Source: Maridesulfovibrio hydrothermalis AM13 = DSM 14728 (GTDB lineage Bacteria > Desulfobacterota > Desulfovibrionia > Desulfovibrionales > Desulfovibrionaceae). Taken from it: DNA of 64,000 bases. Where the stretch lies: the NCBI RefSeq assembly GCF_000331025.1, contig NC_020055.1:594370-658369 (forward strand), given 5' to 3'. Position 1 is the first letter of the stretch. Every line of letters starts with the position of its first letter. The translations under genes were made by a program, and so were the position numbers. The notes under the pieces were generated by a model. It saw only the letters and a list, made by a program, of their open reading frames with translations. It made no database searches and was not told the DNA's origin. Shown here piece after piece: positions 24,332 to 33,042 of the stretch.

Positions 24332-26557
24332 TTAACGCAAAATGGCTATGACTTCATTCAGCAAATTGTTTTTCTTTCCTTGGGCAATGTTTCCAAGTGC
24401 TATTTCAATTTCAGAGTGAGAGTATCTATGATTTGCAACAGAAGAAAGAGCTTCCGATAAATCGTTAATTGCTAAGTTTTTGATATTTTCTGGAAAAGAT
24501 TCAGCTAAAGATTGAATTTGTTCCTTTGCCTTTTCAGAGAAAGTTTGATTATCTGTGGCAAGAACAAAAGCGCACATCCCAAGAATTCCTCTACCAGCAA
24601 TTCCCCATCCCGTTTCATATTTGCCAGCCTTCTTTGTCCACTCAAAAAGTATTTCTTGCAGTTGTTCAGATAGTTCTAAATTTTCTTTTTCCCATGCATA
24701 TTGGCAACAAGAAAAAATATAGCTTGTAATACGGTTGGTTTCAAGGTGTGAAAAAATATCCCTGCTTCCTTTTGTGTAAATGAAAGCCCTAGATAGGCCA
24801 ACAATATTTTCATTAAGTTCAAGAACTAGTTTTTCTGGACAGTGAGGCGATTTTGTAAGGTCAATAAGCCCCTTAATTATTGACGTTGTCCACATTATTA
24901 AATCAGTACAAATTGGTAGTTGAAAAATGGCTGCTTGATTAAAAATTTTTGTGTGATTGTCTTGGATTGACTTTAACCATTCAAGAATGTTCAAAAAAAG
25001 ATGTTTACCGCTATCACTAAATACCCTTTCTTGTCGTGATAGTTCTGTTGTTAACCCAAGGAACGAATTCATAAATCCTTGATTGTCTACAGGAGAATAT
25101 AACGCACCCAGATAACTACTATGGTTTCCTGTTAGGGGGGCATCTGATATTATTTTAAGAACTATATGTGCGATTGTCTGCACGTTCTGAGCAATCTCAT
25201 TGAAAGTATATTCAGTGTTTCCTTTACAGTAGATTATTGTATTGATTGTTAAGTTAGATAGTTGAGTAGTCGCTGTTTGTATTACTGGAAAATATTTTTT
25301 GTCAGCTATTTTTGCTAGGCCAACATTTCTCATGATTTCAGCAAAGCGCCCAATCTCTTCCGGTTTTGCGTGAAGCATGTAATTTTTAGAAAGAAGCCCA
25401 ATCTCTCTAAGTCCATTCATTAGAACATCTTCCATTCCATCGATAATTGTGCTTTCGATAGCTCTATCTAAGTAACCAAGGGCTAGATTGGCGTGATTTT
25501 TGATTGAGAAGGCTGAAGGGTATTTAATTGTAAGATAAATATCAGCAAGAGAACGTATGCAAATAAGGGCTTGTTCAATATGTCTTTCATCTTTGTTGTG
25601 CTGTCCAGCTGTCGTATATTTCCTGAGAAGTTCAAGGGAATGACTAATGAAATTATCGTGACTGTACCCGGTTGAAATGAAGGGGGTGTTTGAAAAAAAA
25701 GTTGCTCCCTTGGTTCTTACGTATTCGTTATTAATCAGTATTATACAGTTTAAAGCTTTGCCGGAAATTTCGTATTCTCCTCTCGAAGCATATTTGCTGG
25801 CAAAAGAAATAGCATGATTGCATGCTTCTTTTGCTTGGTTATGCCAGTAAGGATGCTTCTCAAAGTAGGCTCTTCGGCAAATGTCCATAGGGTTTTGGGT
25901 TATTGAAGAGGTCTCATTTTCAAAATCTGTATGATAGAAAGGTTTAGCTCTTTCGCATCTTTTATCCCAAATTTGGAAATGCTTTTGGGTGTCTTTTAAA
26001 AGTATTTTTAACTGGTTAGATGGATCTATTAAATTCAATGCACGCTTGTAACCGCAAAGAAAAAGGACAAATATTGCGATTGTTCCGGTAGCTGAATTTG
26101 CAACGGCAAATAAGATCCACGAAGAGTCGGGAATCATAGATAATAAAACAATTGAGATAGCCAGACCAATAGAACCAGTGAGATAAAAAAGCAATTTTTT
26201 GTCAGAGCTGAACTTATGGAAAAGGCCATAAGGAAGTCTTTCTATATTCACTTGCATAGCAAACATCATGAATGAGAACGCTATCGCAGAAGCCCCCAAA
26301 AGGGCACAGCCTAACGCTAAAAAAAGGTCAGTTAAAGAATTTAGTTTAATTGCTAACAGCTCATGCGGAAATAGTTTGAAACTCGGGAGGAGAACAAGAG
26401 TAGAAATATAGATAGTAGCAAGAATCATTAAAAAAAATTTTGCGGCAAATTTATGTTTAGCTATTGTGCAATAGTATTGAATCCAATGCCACTTGTTCCA
26501 TGCTTTTGCTTTCCAGAGTTCAACAGCAAATTTAATTTTTTCTTTTTCGTCAGTCAT
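24332..26557 (-). CDS. Large membrane protein of unknown function
   Basis: The 741-residue product has about four hydrophobic segments near the N-terminus: FFLMILATIYISTLVLLP around 45, LFLALGCALLGASAIAFSF around 85, LLFYLTGSIGLAISIVLLS around 130 and ILFAVANSATGTIAIFVLF around 160. A long, mainly alpha-helical soluble region of some 550 residues follows, with no catalytic motif I can see. The N-terminal part is loosely reminiscent of DUF2254-type membrane proteins; that is a guess. Gene composition is AT-rich and it sits alone between a decayed IS and tRNA-Leu, beside toxin genes, so it may be island cargo. A role in defence or stress cannot be shown from sequence. Confidence 0.6.
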   Translation of the reverse strand: MTDEKEKIKFAVELWKAKAWNKWHWIQYYCTIAKHKFAAKFFLMILATIYISTLVLLPSFKLFPHELLAIKLNSLTDLFLALGCALLGASAIAFSFMMFAMQVNIERLPYGLFHKFSSDKKLLFYLTGSIGLAISIVLLSMIPDSSWILFAVANSATGTIAIFVLFLCGYKRALNLIDPSNQLKILLKDTQKHFQIWDKRCERAKPFYHTDFENETSSITQNPMDICRRAYFEKHPYWHNQAKEACNHAISFASKYASRGEYEISGKALNCIILINNEYVRTKGATFFSNTPFISTGYSHDNFISHSLELLRKYTTAGQHNKDERHIEQALICIRSLADIYLTIKYPSAFSIKNHANLALGYLDRAIESTIIDGMEDVLMNGLREIGLLSKNYMLHAKPEEIGRFAEIMRNVGLAKIADKKYFPVIQTATTQLSNLTINTIIYCKGNTEYTFNEIAQNVQTIAHIVLKIISDAPLTGNHSSYLGALYSPVDNQGFMNSFLGLTTELSRQERVFSDSGKHLFLNILEWLKSIQDNHTKIFNQAAIFQLPICTDLIMWTTSIIKGLIDLTKSPHCPEKLVLELNENIVGLSRAFIYTKGSRDIFSHLETNRITSYIFSCCQYAWEKENLELSEQLQEILFEWTKKAGKYETGWGIAGRGILGMCAFVLATDNQTFSEKAKEQIQSLAESFPENIKNLAINDLSEALSSVANHRYSHSEIEIALGNIAQGKKNNLLNEVIAILR

Positions 26558-26731
26558 ATCTATGGTGATTGTAGTTTTAAGTAAGTGTCATAGTTATAAT
26601 AAGTTTGAGTTGTGATCAATAGGACTCTGTTCCTTAGAGGTTGGAAGCTAAACTCCTTGCGAATTAATTTATTCTTCACCTTCAAAGAAAGTAGCACAGA
26701 GTGGGAATATAGTGGGATAACAAACCGCTCA

Positions 26732-26769
26732 CAAAAAAAGGACTCACAGCTTAAAAGCTGTAAGTCCTT
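26732..26769 (-). terminator. Terminator of the tRNA-Leu transcript
   Basis: On the - strand, an aaggact...agtcctt stem with an inner agct pairing is followed by a run of seven T, starting about ten bases after the tRNA 3' end. It is a typical Rho-independent terminator. Confidence 0.85.
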
Positions 26770-26777
26770 GTAATATC

Positions 26778-26864
26778 TGGTACCGGGAGCGAGACTCGAA
26801 CTCGCAAGGCATTGCTACCGGCGGATTTTGAGTCCGCTGCGTCTACCAATTCCGCCATCCCGGC
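26778..26864 (-). tRNA. tRNA-Leu, anticodon CAA
   Basis: The 87-base sequence folds as a class II tRNA. The acceptor gccggga pairs with tcccggt, with a G-U first pair. The D-arm has the ttggtagacgc loop, and the anticodon stem gcgga/tccgc encloses the loop ctcaaaa (anticodon CAA, reading UUG). The gttcgagtc T-arm is standard and CCA is encoded. A long variable arm is present, as expected for leucine. A promoter and a terminator frame it. Its 3' end faces the mobile region, as with tRNA genes used as integration sites. Confidence 0.95.
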
Positions 26865-26878
26865 ACATGTGAGGGGTT

Positions 26879-26907
26879 TAAATATTAGAACCATTGTCCT
26901 GTGTCAA
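26879..26907 (-). promoter_or_regulatory. Putative promoter of tRNA-Leu
   Basis: On the - strand there is a perfect TTGACA (26902-26907), a 17-base spacer and TATTTA (26879-26884), about 15 bases before the tRNA. An overlapping TAATAT offers an alternative -10 but with too short a spacer. Confidence 0.5.
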
Positions 26908-27069
26908 GGTAATTTATTGAAATATGACCGGACAAATGCTTTTTTGCCTGCAATTTATTAAACTTTTTAGAATTGCGGCCTTCTCCTCATACTTTCATCT
27001 ATTGTAAAGAGCAAAGCTCGGTGTTACTTCTAGCGACCTGTCCCTATTCTTCCAAAAAGTGAGATTCTC

Positions 27070-27753
27070 ATGATACCTACCGGTTCACTTGTTAACGGAG
27101 CTGCCATCATTGGTGGATCTATTATCGGCATTCTGCTGCATAGCCGCCTTCCTGAACGCATCCGGCAAATTGTCTTTCAAGCCCTCGGGCTGGGGACTAT
27201 TCTTATCGGTATCCAGATGGCACTGAAGGTTCAGGATATTCTGATACTTATATTCAGCTTGATTCTCGGCGGCATTATTGGCGAGCTGTTGCGCCTTGAC
27301 ACCCTTTTTGAACGCGGGGCAAGCAGGCTAAAAAAAATGGTCGGCTCTAATGATACCGGATTCATCGACGGTATGATTACCGCCTCACTGATCTACTGCA
27401 TCGGAGCCATGGCCATTATTGGTTCATTTGAAGAAGGTATTAACGGCGATACAACTATTTTATACACCAAATCCCTGCTGGATGGATTCGCCTCTATTGC
27501 CTTGGCCTCTACCTACGGCATCGGCGTTCTTTTTTCATTTATTCCGGTCATACTCTATCAAGGATCACTGACTATTTTTGCAAGCTCGTTTCAAGAATAT
27601 TTTTCCCCGCTCATGATTGATCAGCTTACGGCGACAGGAGGACTGCTTATTATAGGTATCAGCTTAACTTTATTAGAGATTAAACAGATCAACCTTTCTA
27701 ATTTGTTGCCGTCTCTGGGAGTTGTCGTACTCCTTACGACTTTACTTGGTTAA
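27070..27753 (+). CDS. DUF554 family membrane protein
   Basis: The 227-residue protein is hydrophobic throughout, with about six to seven predicted membrane segments. It has the family's typical beginning (PTGSLVNGAAIIGGSIIGILL), the motif GGIIGELLRLD near residue 75 and the central ASLIYCIGAMAIIGSFEEGINGD. DUF554 (YdfK/YqgA-like) proteins are widespread inner-membrane proteins, possibly transporters; no function is established to my knowledge. Gly and small residues in the helices suggest tight packing. It is a single gene divergent from tRNA-Leu and 75 bases before the SpoIIE-type gene. Confidence 0.85.
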   Translation: MIPTGSLVNGAAIIGGSIIGILLHSRLPERIRQIVFQALGLGTILIGIQMALKVQDILILIFSLILGGIIGELLRLDTLFERGASRLKKMVGSNDTGFIDGMITASLIYCIGAMAIIGSFEEGINGDTTILYTKSLLDGFASIALASTYGIGVLFSFIPVILYQGSLTIFASSFQEYFSPLMIDQLTATGGLLIIGISLTLLEIKQINLSNLLPSLGVVVLLTTLLG

Positions 27754-27827
27754 TAGAATACACTTTTTAACCGTAATTTGCACTTTTCCTGATTGAATAA
27801 TCGGACTGGATAGGGTTAAATATAACC

Positions 27828-30023
27828 ATGAAAATCCGCTGGAAAATATTAATAGTACTTCTTACCTTTTCGCTGGTGCCGCTGTTTGTACTGAAAATGC
27901 ATGGCCTGAAATCGCTTACCCATCTCGGCTCTGACCTTCAAACACAGACCAGAGTAACTCTCCTTGAGCGGGCAACGGCGAGCCTGTCACATATGGCAAA
28001 AGCAACAGCTGCCATAATCAACCTGCAGGACCGTCTCTACCGGACGACCTTGAAGAGCGTGCAGGCTGAGGCAGAATTCAGATTAAGGGATGATGACACA
28101 GAGCCGCTACCTCCTGTAGTATTCATAACATCTCCTTCCGAAACAATCAGTAAACCTGTTCTGATATCAGATTCAAGATACAAAAAAAGAGCCTTGATGG
28201 GCCGCGGCACAGCACGTAAAAGCCAGCACCGCATGGCCTCAATACAACGCGGCGACCTTATCGATCTGCCCATAGCTCCCGATAATATTTCGTTCTGGCT
28301 GACAAACGACCTGCCGCTCAAAGAAGCCATGCCCGATATTACCCGTCTGGAACCTCTTATCCATATATTTCAAGCTTGCAGCTTAACCCTTGAAAACCTT
28401 GCCCTCTGGCAGGATGTAAGCCTTGAAAACGGACTTGTCGCCACTTACCCGGGTCACAATGCGTTTCCTAAAAAATACGATCCCCGCACCCATGAATGGT
28501 ACAAACAAGTTAAAAAAAATCTGAAAGTTACATGGACTCTTCCGGCCCTTGATGCTGCAACCAGATCACTTTGCTACCGTCTGTCGGCTCCGCTTTTTAA
28601 TGACAAAGATGAATTCATCGGAGTTGTATCACTTGTTATTCCAGTCGGGACCACCATCAATAGCTCCCTGTTGATTAACCCGGAAAGCGGGACCACCATT
28701 ATGATGGTTTCATCCTCCCATCCGGAAACAGAACAGGAAAAAAAGCTGCTTATAGTCGGTCAGATAGGGGATGATCATGACAAAGATATCTCCCCGCAAA
28801 TGATAAGCCATTTCTGGCTGGTTCCACCTGAACCGGAATGGCTGAAAGAAGACCATCCGGAATTCAACACTCTCGTGGAGGATGTGGCTGATAAAAATTT
28901 CGGTGTACTGCAAATGGATTACAAAGGTATCCCGTCACTTTGGACCTACACTCCCATCAATATGAGACTGTCTTTATTAATCATCACTCCGGTAAACGAA
29001 TTTACAGCTGAAGCAGACGAAGCTGAACAATACATCAGAGAGAGCGTTGCCTACCAGTACGAGGGGTCATCACTTATCGCTCTTGCAGTCATAATTTCCG
29101 TCGCTCTTGTAGCCTATTTTGTCTCACAAAGCCTGTCCCTGCCCATCCGCAAAATTTCAGAGGCGGTAATCAAAGTAGGCGAAGGAGACTGGAATGCACG
29201 GGCCGACTTTCATTCCAGTGACGAACTGGGGGAGCTAGCTGAAAATTTTAACATAATGGTCCCACAACTTCGTGAACATTCGTCTATACAACAAGCACTT
29301 TCACTGGCTGATGAGGCGCAGCAGTCCCTTTTTCCGCAGGAAGTACCCAGCCTTGTCGGAACGGACATAGGTGCCAGATGTGTTTTTTCAGAAAAAACAG
29401 GCGGAGACTATTACGATTTCATAGGCTGCAAAGCCTGCGGACCAGATGTTTTTGCAGCCGCCATAGGAGATGTTTCAGGACACGGAATAAGTGCGGCCTT
29501 GCTCATGACAAGCGCGCGGGCATATATCCGCGCCCTGACCGGACAAGGTAAACCGCTGGTGGAAGTCATCAGCAAAGTTAACCGTCTCGTAACCAATGAT
29601 TGCGCCAAAACCGGTCATTTTATGACCCTGACAACAATCATATGCGACGCAGGAAACAAGACCGTCAACTGGATCAGAGCCGGGCATGACCCCGCGTTGA
29701 TCTATACACCGGAGACAGACTCTTTTGAAGAGCTTATCGGAGAAGGGCTGGCACTCGGTGTTGATGAAGATTATTTATATCGTGACTACTTAACTCAAAT
29801 GGAATCGGGGCAAATACTGACCCTATATACTGACGGCATATGGGAAGCACATGGCCCCGCCGGAAAGCAGTTCGGGAAAGACAGTCTGCGCCGCATAATC
29901 CGCGACAACTGCCACAGGCCGTCACAAGAGATTGTGGACCAGCTGCTTGAGGAAGTTACCGCCCACCGAAAAGGGCTGCCCCTTGAAGACGACTGTACAG
30001 TCATTATTGTAAAGTTCTTATGA
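27828..30023 (+). CDS. Membrane sensor with HAMP and SpoIIE-type (PP2C) phosphatase domain
   Basis: The 731-residue protein has a membrane segment at about residues 5-22 and a periplasmic Cache-like sensor (about 25-405), including a HEWYKQVKKN...TWTLPALDAATRSLCYRLSAP region. A second membrane segment follows near 410-432, then HAMP (about 432-485), and from about 500 a SpoIIE/PP2C phosphatase. Metal-binding Asp residues are visible in GGDYYDFIG and in IGDVSGHGISAALLM, with later LYTDGIWEA and LEDDCTVIIVKF. Such proteins dephosphorylate anti-sigma-factor antagonists in partner-switching pathways; no antagonist or anti-sigma gene is adjacent. The stop overlaps the next gene's start by four bases (ATGA), so the two are coupled. 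Confidence 0.88.
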   Translation: MKIRWKILIVLLTFSLVPLFVLKMHGLKSLTHLGSDLQTQTRVTLLERATASLSHMAKATAAIINLQDRLYRTTLKSVQAEAEFRLRDDDTEPLPPVVFITSPSETISKPVLISDSRYKKRALMGRGTARKSQHRMASIQRGDLIDLPIAPDNISFWLTNDLPLKEAMPDITRLEPLIHIFQACSLTLENLALWQDVSLENGLVATYPGHNAFPKKYDPRTHEWYKQVKKNLKVTWTLPALDAATRSLCYRLSAPLFNDKDEFIGVVSLVIPVGTTINSSLLINPESGTTIMMVSSSHPETEQEKKLLIVGQIGDDHDKDISPQMISHFWLVPPEPEWLKEDHPEFNTLVEDVADKNFGVLQMDYKGIPSLWTYTPINMRLSLLIITPVNEFTAEADEAEQYIRESVAYQYEGSSLIALAVIISVALVAYFVSQSLSLPIRKISEAVIKVGEGDWNARADFHSSDELGELAENFNIMVPQLREHSSIQQALSLADEAQQSLFPQEVPSLVGTDIGARCVFSEKTGGDYYDFIGCKACGPDVFAAAIGDVSGHGISAALLMTSARAYIRALTGQGKPLVEVISKVNRLVTNDCAKTGHFMTLTTIICDAGNKTVNWIRAGHDPALIYTPETDSFEELIGEGLALGVDEDYLYRDYLTQMESGQILTLYTDGIWEAHGPAGKQFGKDSLRRIIRDNCHRPSQEIVDQLLEEVTAHRKGLPLEDDCTVIIVKFL

Positions 30024-30874
30024 AATACTCAGCATACGAATTAGCAACTTATGCCTTTGATCCATTGCACGCTTTCTGGGAAAATGAAAAAACCCAGAGA
30101 GCTGTTGCGGGCGTGCTTATTGCCTGTTTTATCGTATCCCTGCTGGGCATCGAGCTTGGCAGACAGGGGCTGCTGCCGGACTTCCTTGCCACCAAAGTTC
30201 CGCACAGCCATTACGCCGCGGTGGGTATTGCCTTCACTCTGGTACTGGTTCTGGAAGTCGTCAGCCTTATTTTTGTTCTGCCCTGCTCATTTGCAAAATC
30301 TGTAGGGAAACAGTTTGAAATTCTGTGCCTGATACTCATGCGCAATTCATTCAAGGAACTTATAAACTTCCCAGAACCGATCACTTTCACCGGTAATATG
30401 ACTCCTATCTATCAGATTCTGTCGGACGGAGCCGGAGCTTTCGCCGTATTTGTACTTTTGGGCATCTATTACCGCATCCAGAAACCGCTTCCGTCCCTCA
30501 AGCCCGATTTCAAATTCCGCTATGTAGCATCAAAGAAAATGGTGGCCCTGCTGCTGCTTTGCATGTTTGCAGGACTTGGAGTCTGGGATCTTCTACGTAT
30601 GCTGCAAGGCCAGCCCACCTTCGATTTCTTTGCCACCTTCTATACAATACTGATCTTCAGTGACATTTTACTGGTCCTTATTTCACAGCGTTTTCTGCCA
30701 TCATTCCATGCGGTTTTCCGAAACTCAGGCTTTGCACTGGTTACTCTGCTTATAAGACTTGCACTGGCCGCCCCGCCCTTTTATAACGCAGCACTAGGGG
30801 TGGCATCAGCTGGATTTGCGGTGCTTTTAACCCTTGCCTACAATTCATTCTACCGGACCAAAGATAAAACGTAA
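30020..30874 (+). CDS. Multi-pass membrane protein coupled to the SpoIIE-type phosphatase
   Basis: The 284-residue protein has about seven hydrophobic segments, including VLIACFIVSLLGIELG, GIAFTLVLVLEVVSLIFVL, MVALLLLCMFAGLGVWDLL and a C-terminal pair. An interhelical segment, EILCLILMRNSFKELINFPEP, is the only recognisably polar stretch. I do not recognise a family. Translational coupling by a four-base overlap makes it a likely partner of the phosphatase, perhaps a sensor or membrane anchor. This is context inference only. Confidence 0.75.
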   Translation: MKYSAYELATYAFDPLHAFWENEKTQRAVAGVLIACFIVSLLGIELGRQGLLPDFLATKVPHSHYAAVGIAFTLVLVLEVVSLIFVLPCSFAKSVGKQFEILCLILMRNSFKELINFPEPITFTGNMTPIYQILSDGAGAFAVFVLLGIYYRIQKPLPSLKPDFKFRYVASKKMVALLLLCMFAGLGVWDLLRMLQGQPTFDFFATFYTILIFSDILLVLISQRFLPSFHAVFRNSGFALVTLLIRLALAAPPFYNAALGVASAGFAVLLTLAYNSFYRTKDKT

Positions 30875-30907
30875 TCCAGTTTCAAGTCCGTCAGGAGCCT
30901 CTCAATT

Positions 30908-31507
30908 ATGAAAAGTATATGTGTTTTCCTCGGCGCAAACCCGGGAAATGACCCGAAGTATGCCCAGGCTGCCCGTAACATGGGTACGACCCTCGCCAAA
31001 CGCAATATCACAACAGTCTATGGTGGCTCGAAGACAGGGCTGATGGGGATACTGGCTGAAAGCGCCCTTGAAGCCGGCGGTAAAGTCATCGGAGTCATAC
31101 CAGAAAGTCTTTATAAAATAGAAATCGCCCACAACGACTTAACTGAACTACATGTTTCGGACTCCATGCATGAACGCAAAGCCCTGATGGCCGAGATTTC
31201 AGATGGATTCATCGCCATGCCCGGCGGCATCGGCACTATGGACGAAATTTTTGAAATATTTACATGGGCACAACTTGGTTTTCACAGCAAGCCGTGCGGC
31301 CTGCTGAACGTTGATGGATACTATGACAAACTGCTCAGCTTTCTTGACAGCGTTGTAGAACAGGGGTTCTTGAAAGCCATGCATAAAGACAAGCTCGTCA
31401 CCGCTACCACGCCGGATCTTATCATCGATGCTTTTGCTGACTATGAGCCGCCAACCGGCTCCAAGTGGGTCGAAAAGCTTGAAGTAGGAAGCACCAAACG
31501 CCAGTAG
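30908..31507 (+). CDS. LOG-family (TIGR00730) nucleotide phosphoribohydrolase-like protein
   Basis: The 199-residue protein starts with ICVFLGANPGNDP and has YGGSKTGLMGILAESAL near residue 38 and AMPGGIGTMDEIFEIFTWAQLG near residue 105. The PGGXGTXXE motif defines the LOG/lysine-decarboxylase-like family, whose characterised members release ribose phosphate from nucleotide monophosphates (cytokinin-activating LOG enzymes, bacterial YgdH/PpnN relatives). The bacterial role is usually nucleotide turnover. The length is standard. A strong symmetric terminator follows. Confidence 0.9.
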   Translation: MKSICVFLGANPGNDPKYAQAARNMGTTLAKRNITTVYGGSKTGLMGILAESALEAGGKVIGVIPESLYKIEIAHNDLTELHVSDSMHERKALMAEISDGFIAMPGGIGTMDEIFEIFTWAQLGFHSKPCGLLNVDGYYDKLLSFLDSVVEQGFLKAMHKDKLVTATTPDLIIDAFADYEPPTGSKWVEKLEVGSTKRQ

Positions 31508-31527
31508 TTTATTACAGGACTTTCCAC

Positions 31528-31567
31528 GAAAAAGCCCATCTCAGATTCTTCTGAGATGGGCTTTTTC
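31528..31567 (+). terminator. Strong Rho-independent terminator
   Basis: A perfect stem gaaaaagcccatctcag / ctgagatgggctttttc with an attctt-type loop ends in five T. It follows the LOG gene by about 20 bases and would also work on the opposite strand. Confidence 0.92.
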
Positions 31568-31694
31568 ATGGAAATACAAAACAGTACCGCGCAATATGCA
31601 TAAATATATTATACAAAACTATCCGACTTAACTGGTAAAACATTTACAGTTATAGTAACAATGGTACGAATCATAGATTCAAATGGAGGTAGAA

Positions 31695-32894
31695 ATGAGA
31701 CAGTCCGACTATATTGAACTTGAAGATAAATTTGGTGCCAAAAACTATAAACCTTTGGACGTTGTTATAGAAAAAGGTGAAGGCGTCTGGGTCTGGGATG
31801 TGGACGGTAATAAATATATGGACTGCCTCTCCGCATATTCAGCAGTGAATCAGGGGCACTGCCACCCTCGAATTAAGGCCGCAATGCTTAAACAGGCAGA
31901 TAAACTGACCCTGACATCCCGTGCTTTCAGAAACGATCAGCTCGGGCTTTTTTATAAAGAACTTTGCGCCCTGACCGAATCCCATAAGGTTCTGCCTATG
32001 AACAGCGGCGCCGAAGCCGTGGAGACAGCAATTAAGGCCGTCCGGAAATGGGGATATATGGTTAAGGGAGTCCCTGAAGACCGGGCTGAAATAATTGTAT
32101 GCGCAGATAATTTTCACGGGCGCACCATCACCATCGTAGGCTTTTCAACTGATCCGGTATCGCGCAAAGGTTTTGGACCTTTCACCCCCGGATTCAAAGT
32201 AATCCCTTTCGGCGACATTAAAGCTCTGGAAAAAGCCATAACTAAGAACACCGTAGCTTTTCTGGTTGAACCCATTCAAGGTGAGGCAGGAGTTATCATA
32301 CCTCCTGCCGGCTACTTGAAAAAAATACGCGAAATCTGCACTGCAAATAAAGTAGCCCTCATTCTTGATGAAATCCAGACAGGGCTGGGCCGGACCGGTA
32401 AAATGCTGGCCGAAGAACATGAAGGGATCCAGGCCGATATTACGCTGATAGGTAAAGCCCTTTCCGGAGGATTTTATCCGGTATCTGCTGTTCTATCCAA
32501 TACCGAGGTCCTCGGGGTTCTTAAACCCGGTGAACATGGTTCAACATTTGGTGGTAATCCACTGGCCTGTGCAGTGGCTAGGGAGGCCCTTAAAGTTCTT
32601 ACCGAAGAAAAACTCATAGAAAATGCACAGGCTATGGGAGAAAAATTTTTAAACGGTCTTAAGGAAATAAAAAACGACAAGATAAAAGAAGTGCGCGGCC
32701 GCGGACTGCTTCTAGCCGTTGAATTTAAACTCAACGCCGGCGGCGCGAGGCAATATTGCGAAAAATTGAAAGAAAACGGCCTGCTCTGCAAAGAAACTCA
32801 TGACAATATTATAAGATTTGCTCCGCCGCTGGTAATTAATTCCAAACAAGTATATTGGGCGCTTGAGCGAATAAACCCGATATTATCCACCTAA
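31695..32894 (+). CDS. rocD: Ornithine aminotransferase (ornithine--oxo-acid transaminase)
   Basis: The protein of about 399 residues is a class III PLP-dependent aminotransferase. It carries [19 protein letters not shown] for cofactor phosphate binding, [20 protein letters not shown] holding the Asp that contacts the pyridine nitrogen, and [17 protein letters not shown] with the Schiff-base Lys. [15 protein letters not shown] and overall length match RocD. It moves the delta-amino group of ornithine to 2-oxoglutarate, giving glutamate semialdehyde, the branch point to proline. The ATG at 31695 is chosen because ggaggt lies six bases upstream; an in-frame ATG four codons earlier lies within that site. 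It stands alone between two hairpin-bounded units. Confidence 0.92.
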   Translation: MRQSDYIELEDKFGAKNYKPLDVVIEKGEGVWVWDVDGNKYMDCLSAYSAVNQGHCHPRIKAAMLKQADKLTLTSRAFRNDQLGLFYKELCALTESHKVLPMNSGAEAVETAIKAVRKWGYMVKGVPEDRAEIIVCADNFHGRTITIVGFSTDPVSRKGFGPFTPGFKVIPFGDIKALEKAITKNTVAFLVEPIQGEAGVIIPPAGYLKKIREICTANKVALILDEIQTGLGRTGKMLAEEHEGIQADITLIGKALSGGFYPVSAVLSNTEVLGVLKPGEHGSTFGGNPLACAVAREALKVLTEEKLIENAQAMGEKFLNGLKEIKNDKIKEVRGRGLLLAVEFKLNAGGARQYCEKLKENGLLCKETHDNIIRFAPPLVINSKQVYWALERINPILST

Positions 32895-33042
32895 TAAGAT
32901 AAGACTTACTAAAGATTATAATGTATATGAACACTGATATATATTTATTATGATGAGACATTCGTTATTTTAAACTACACTATCTTGATTACCGCCACCT
33001 TGAATAAAGTATTCTTAATCATAGTCGGCGACGGGCATATTT

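Noticed and set aside
30908-31132. Open frames antisense to the LOG gene
   Set aside because: They lie opposite a well-supported gene and show no independent evidence.
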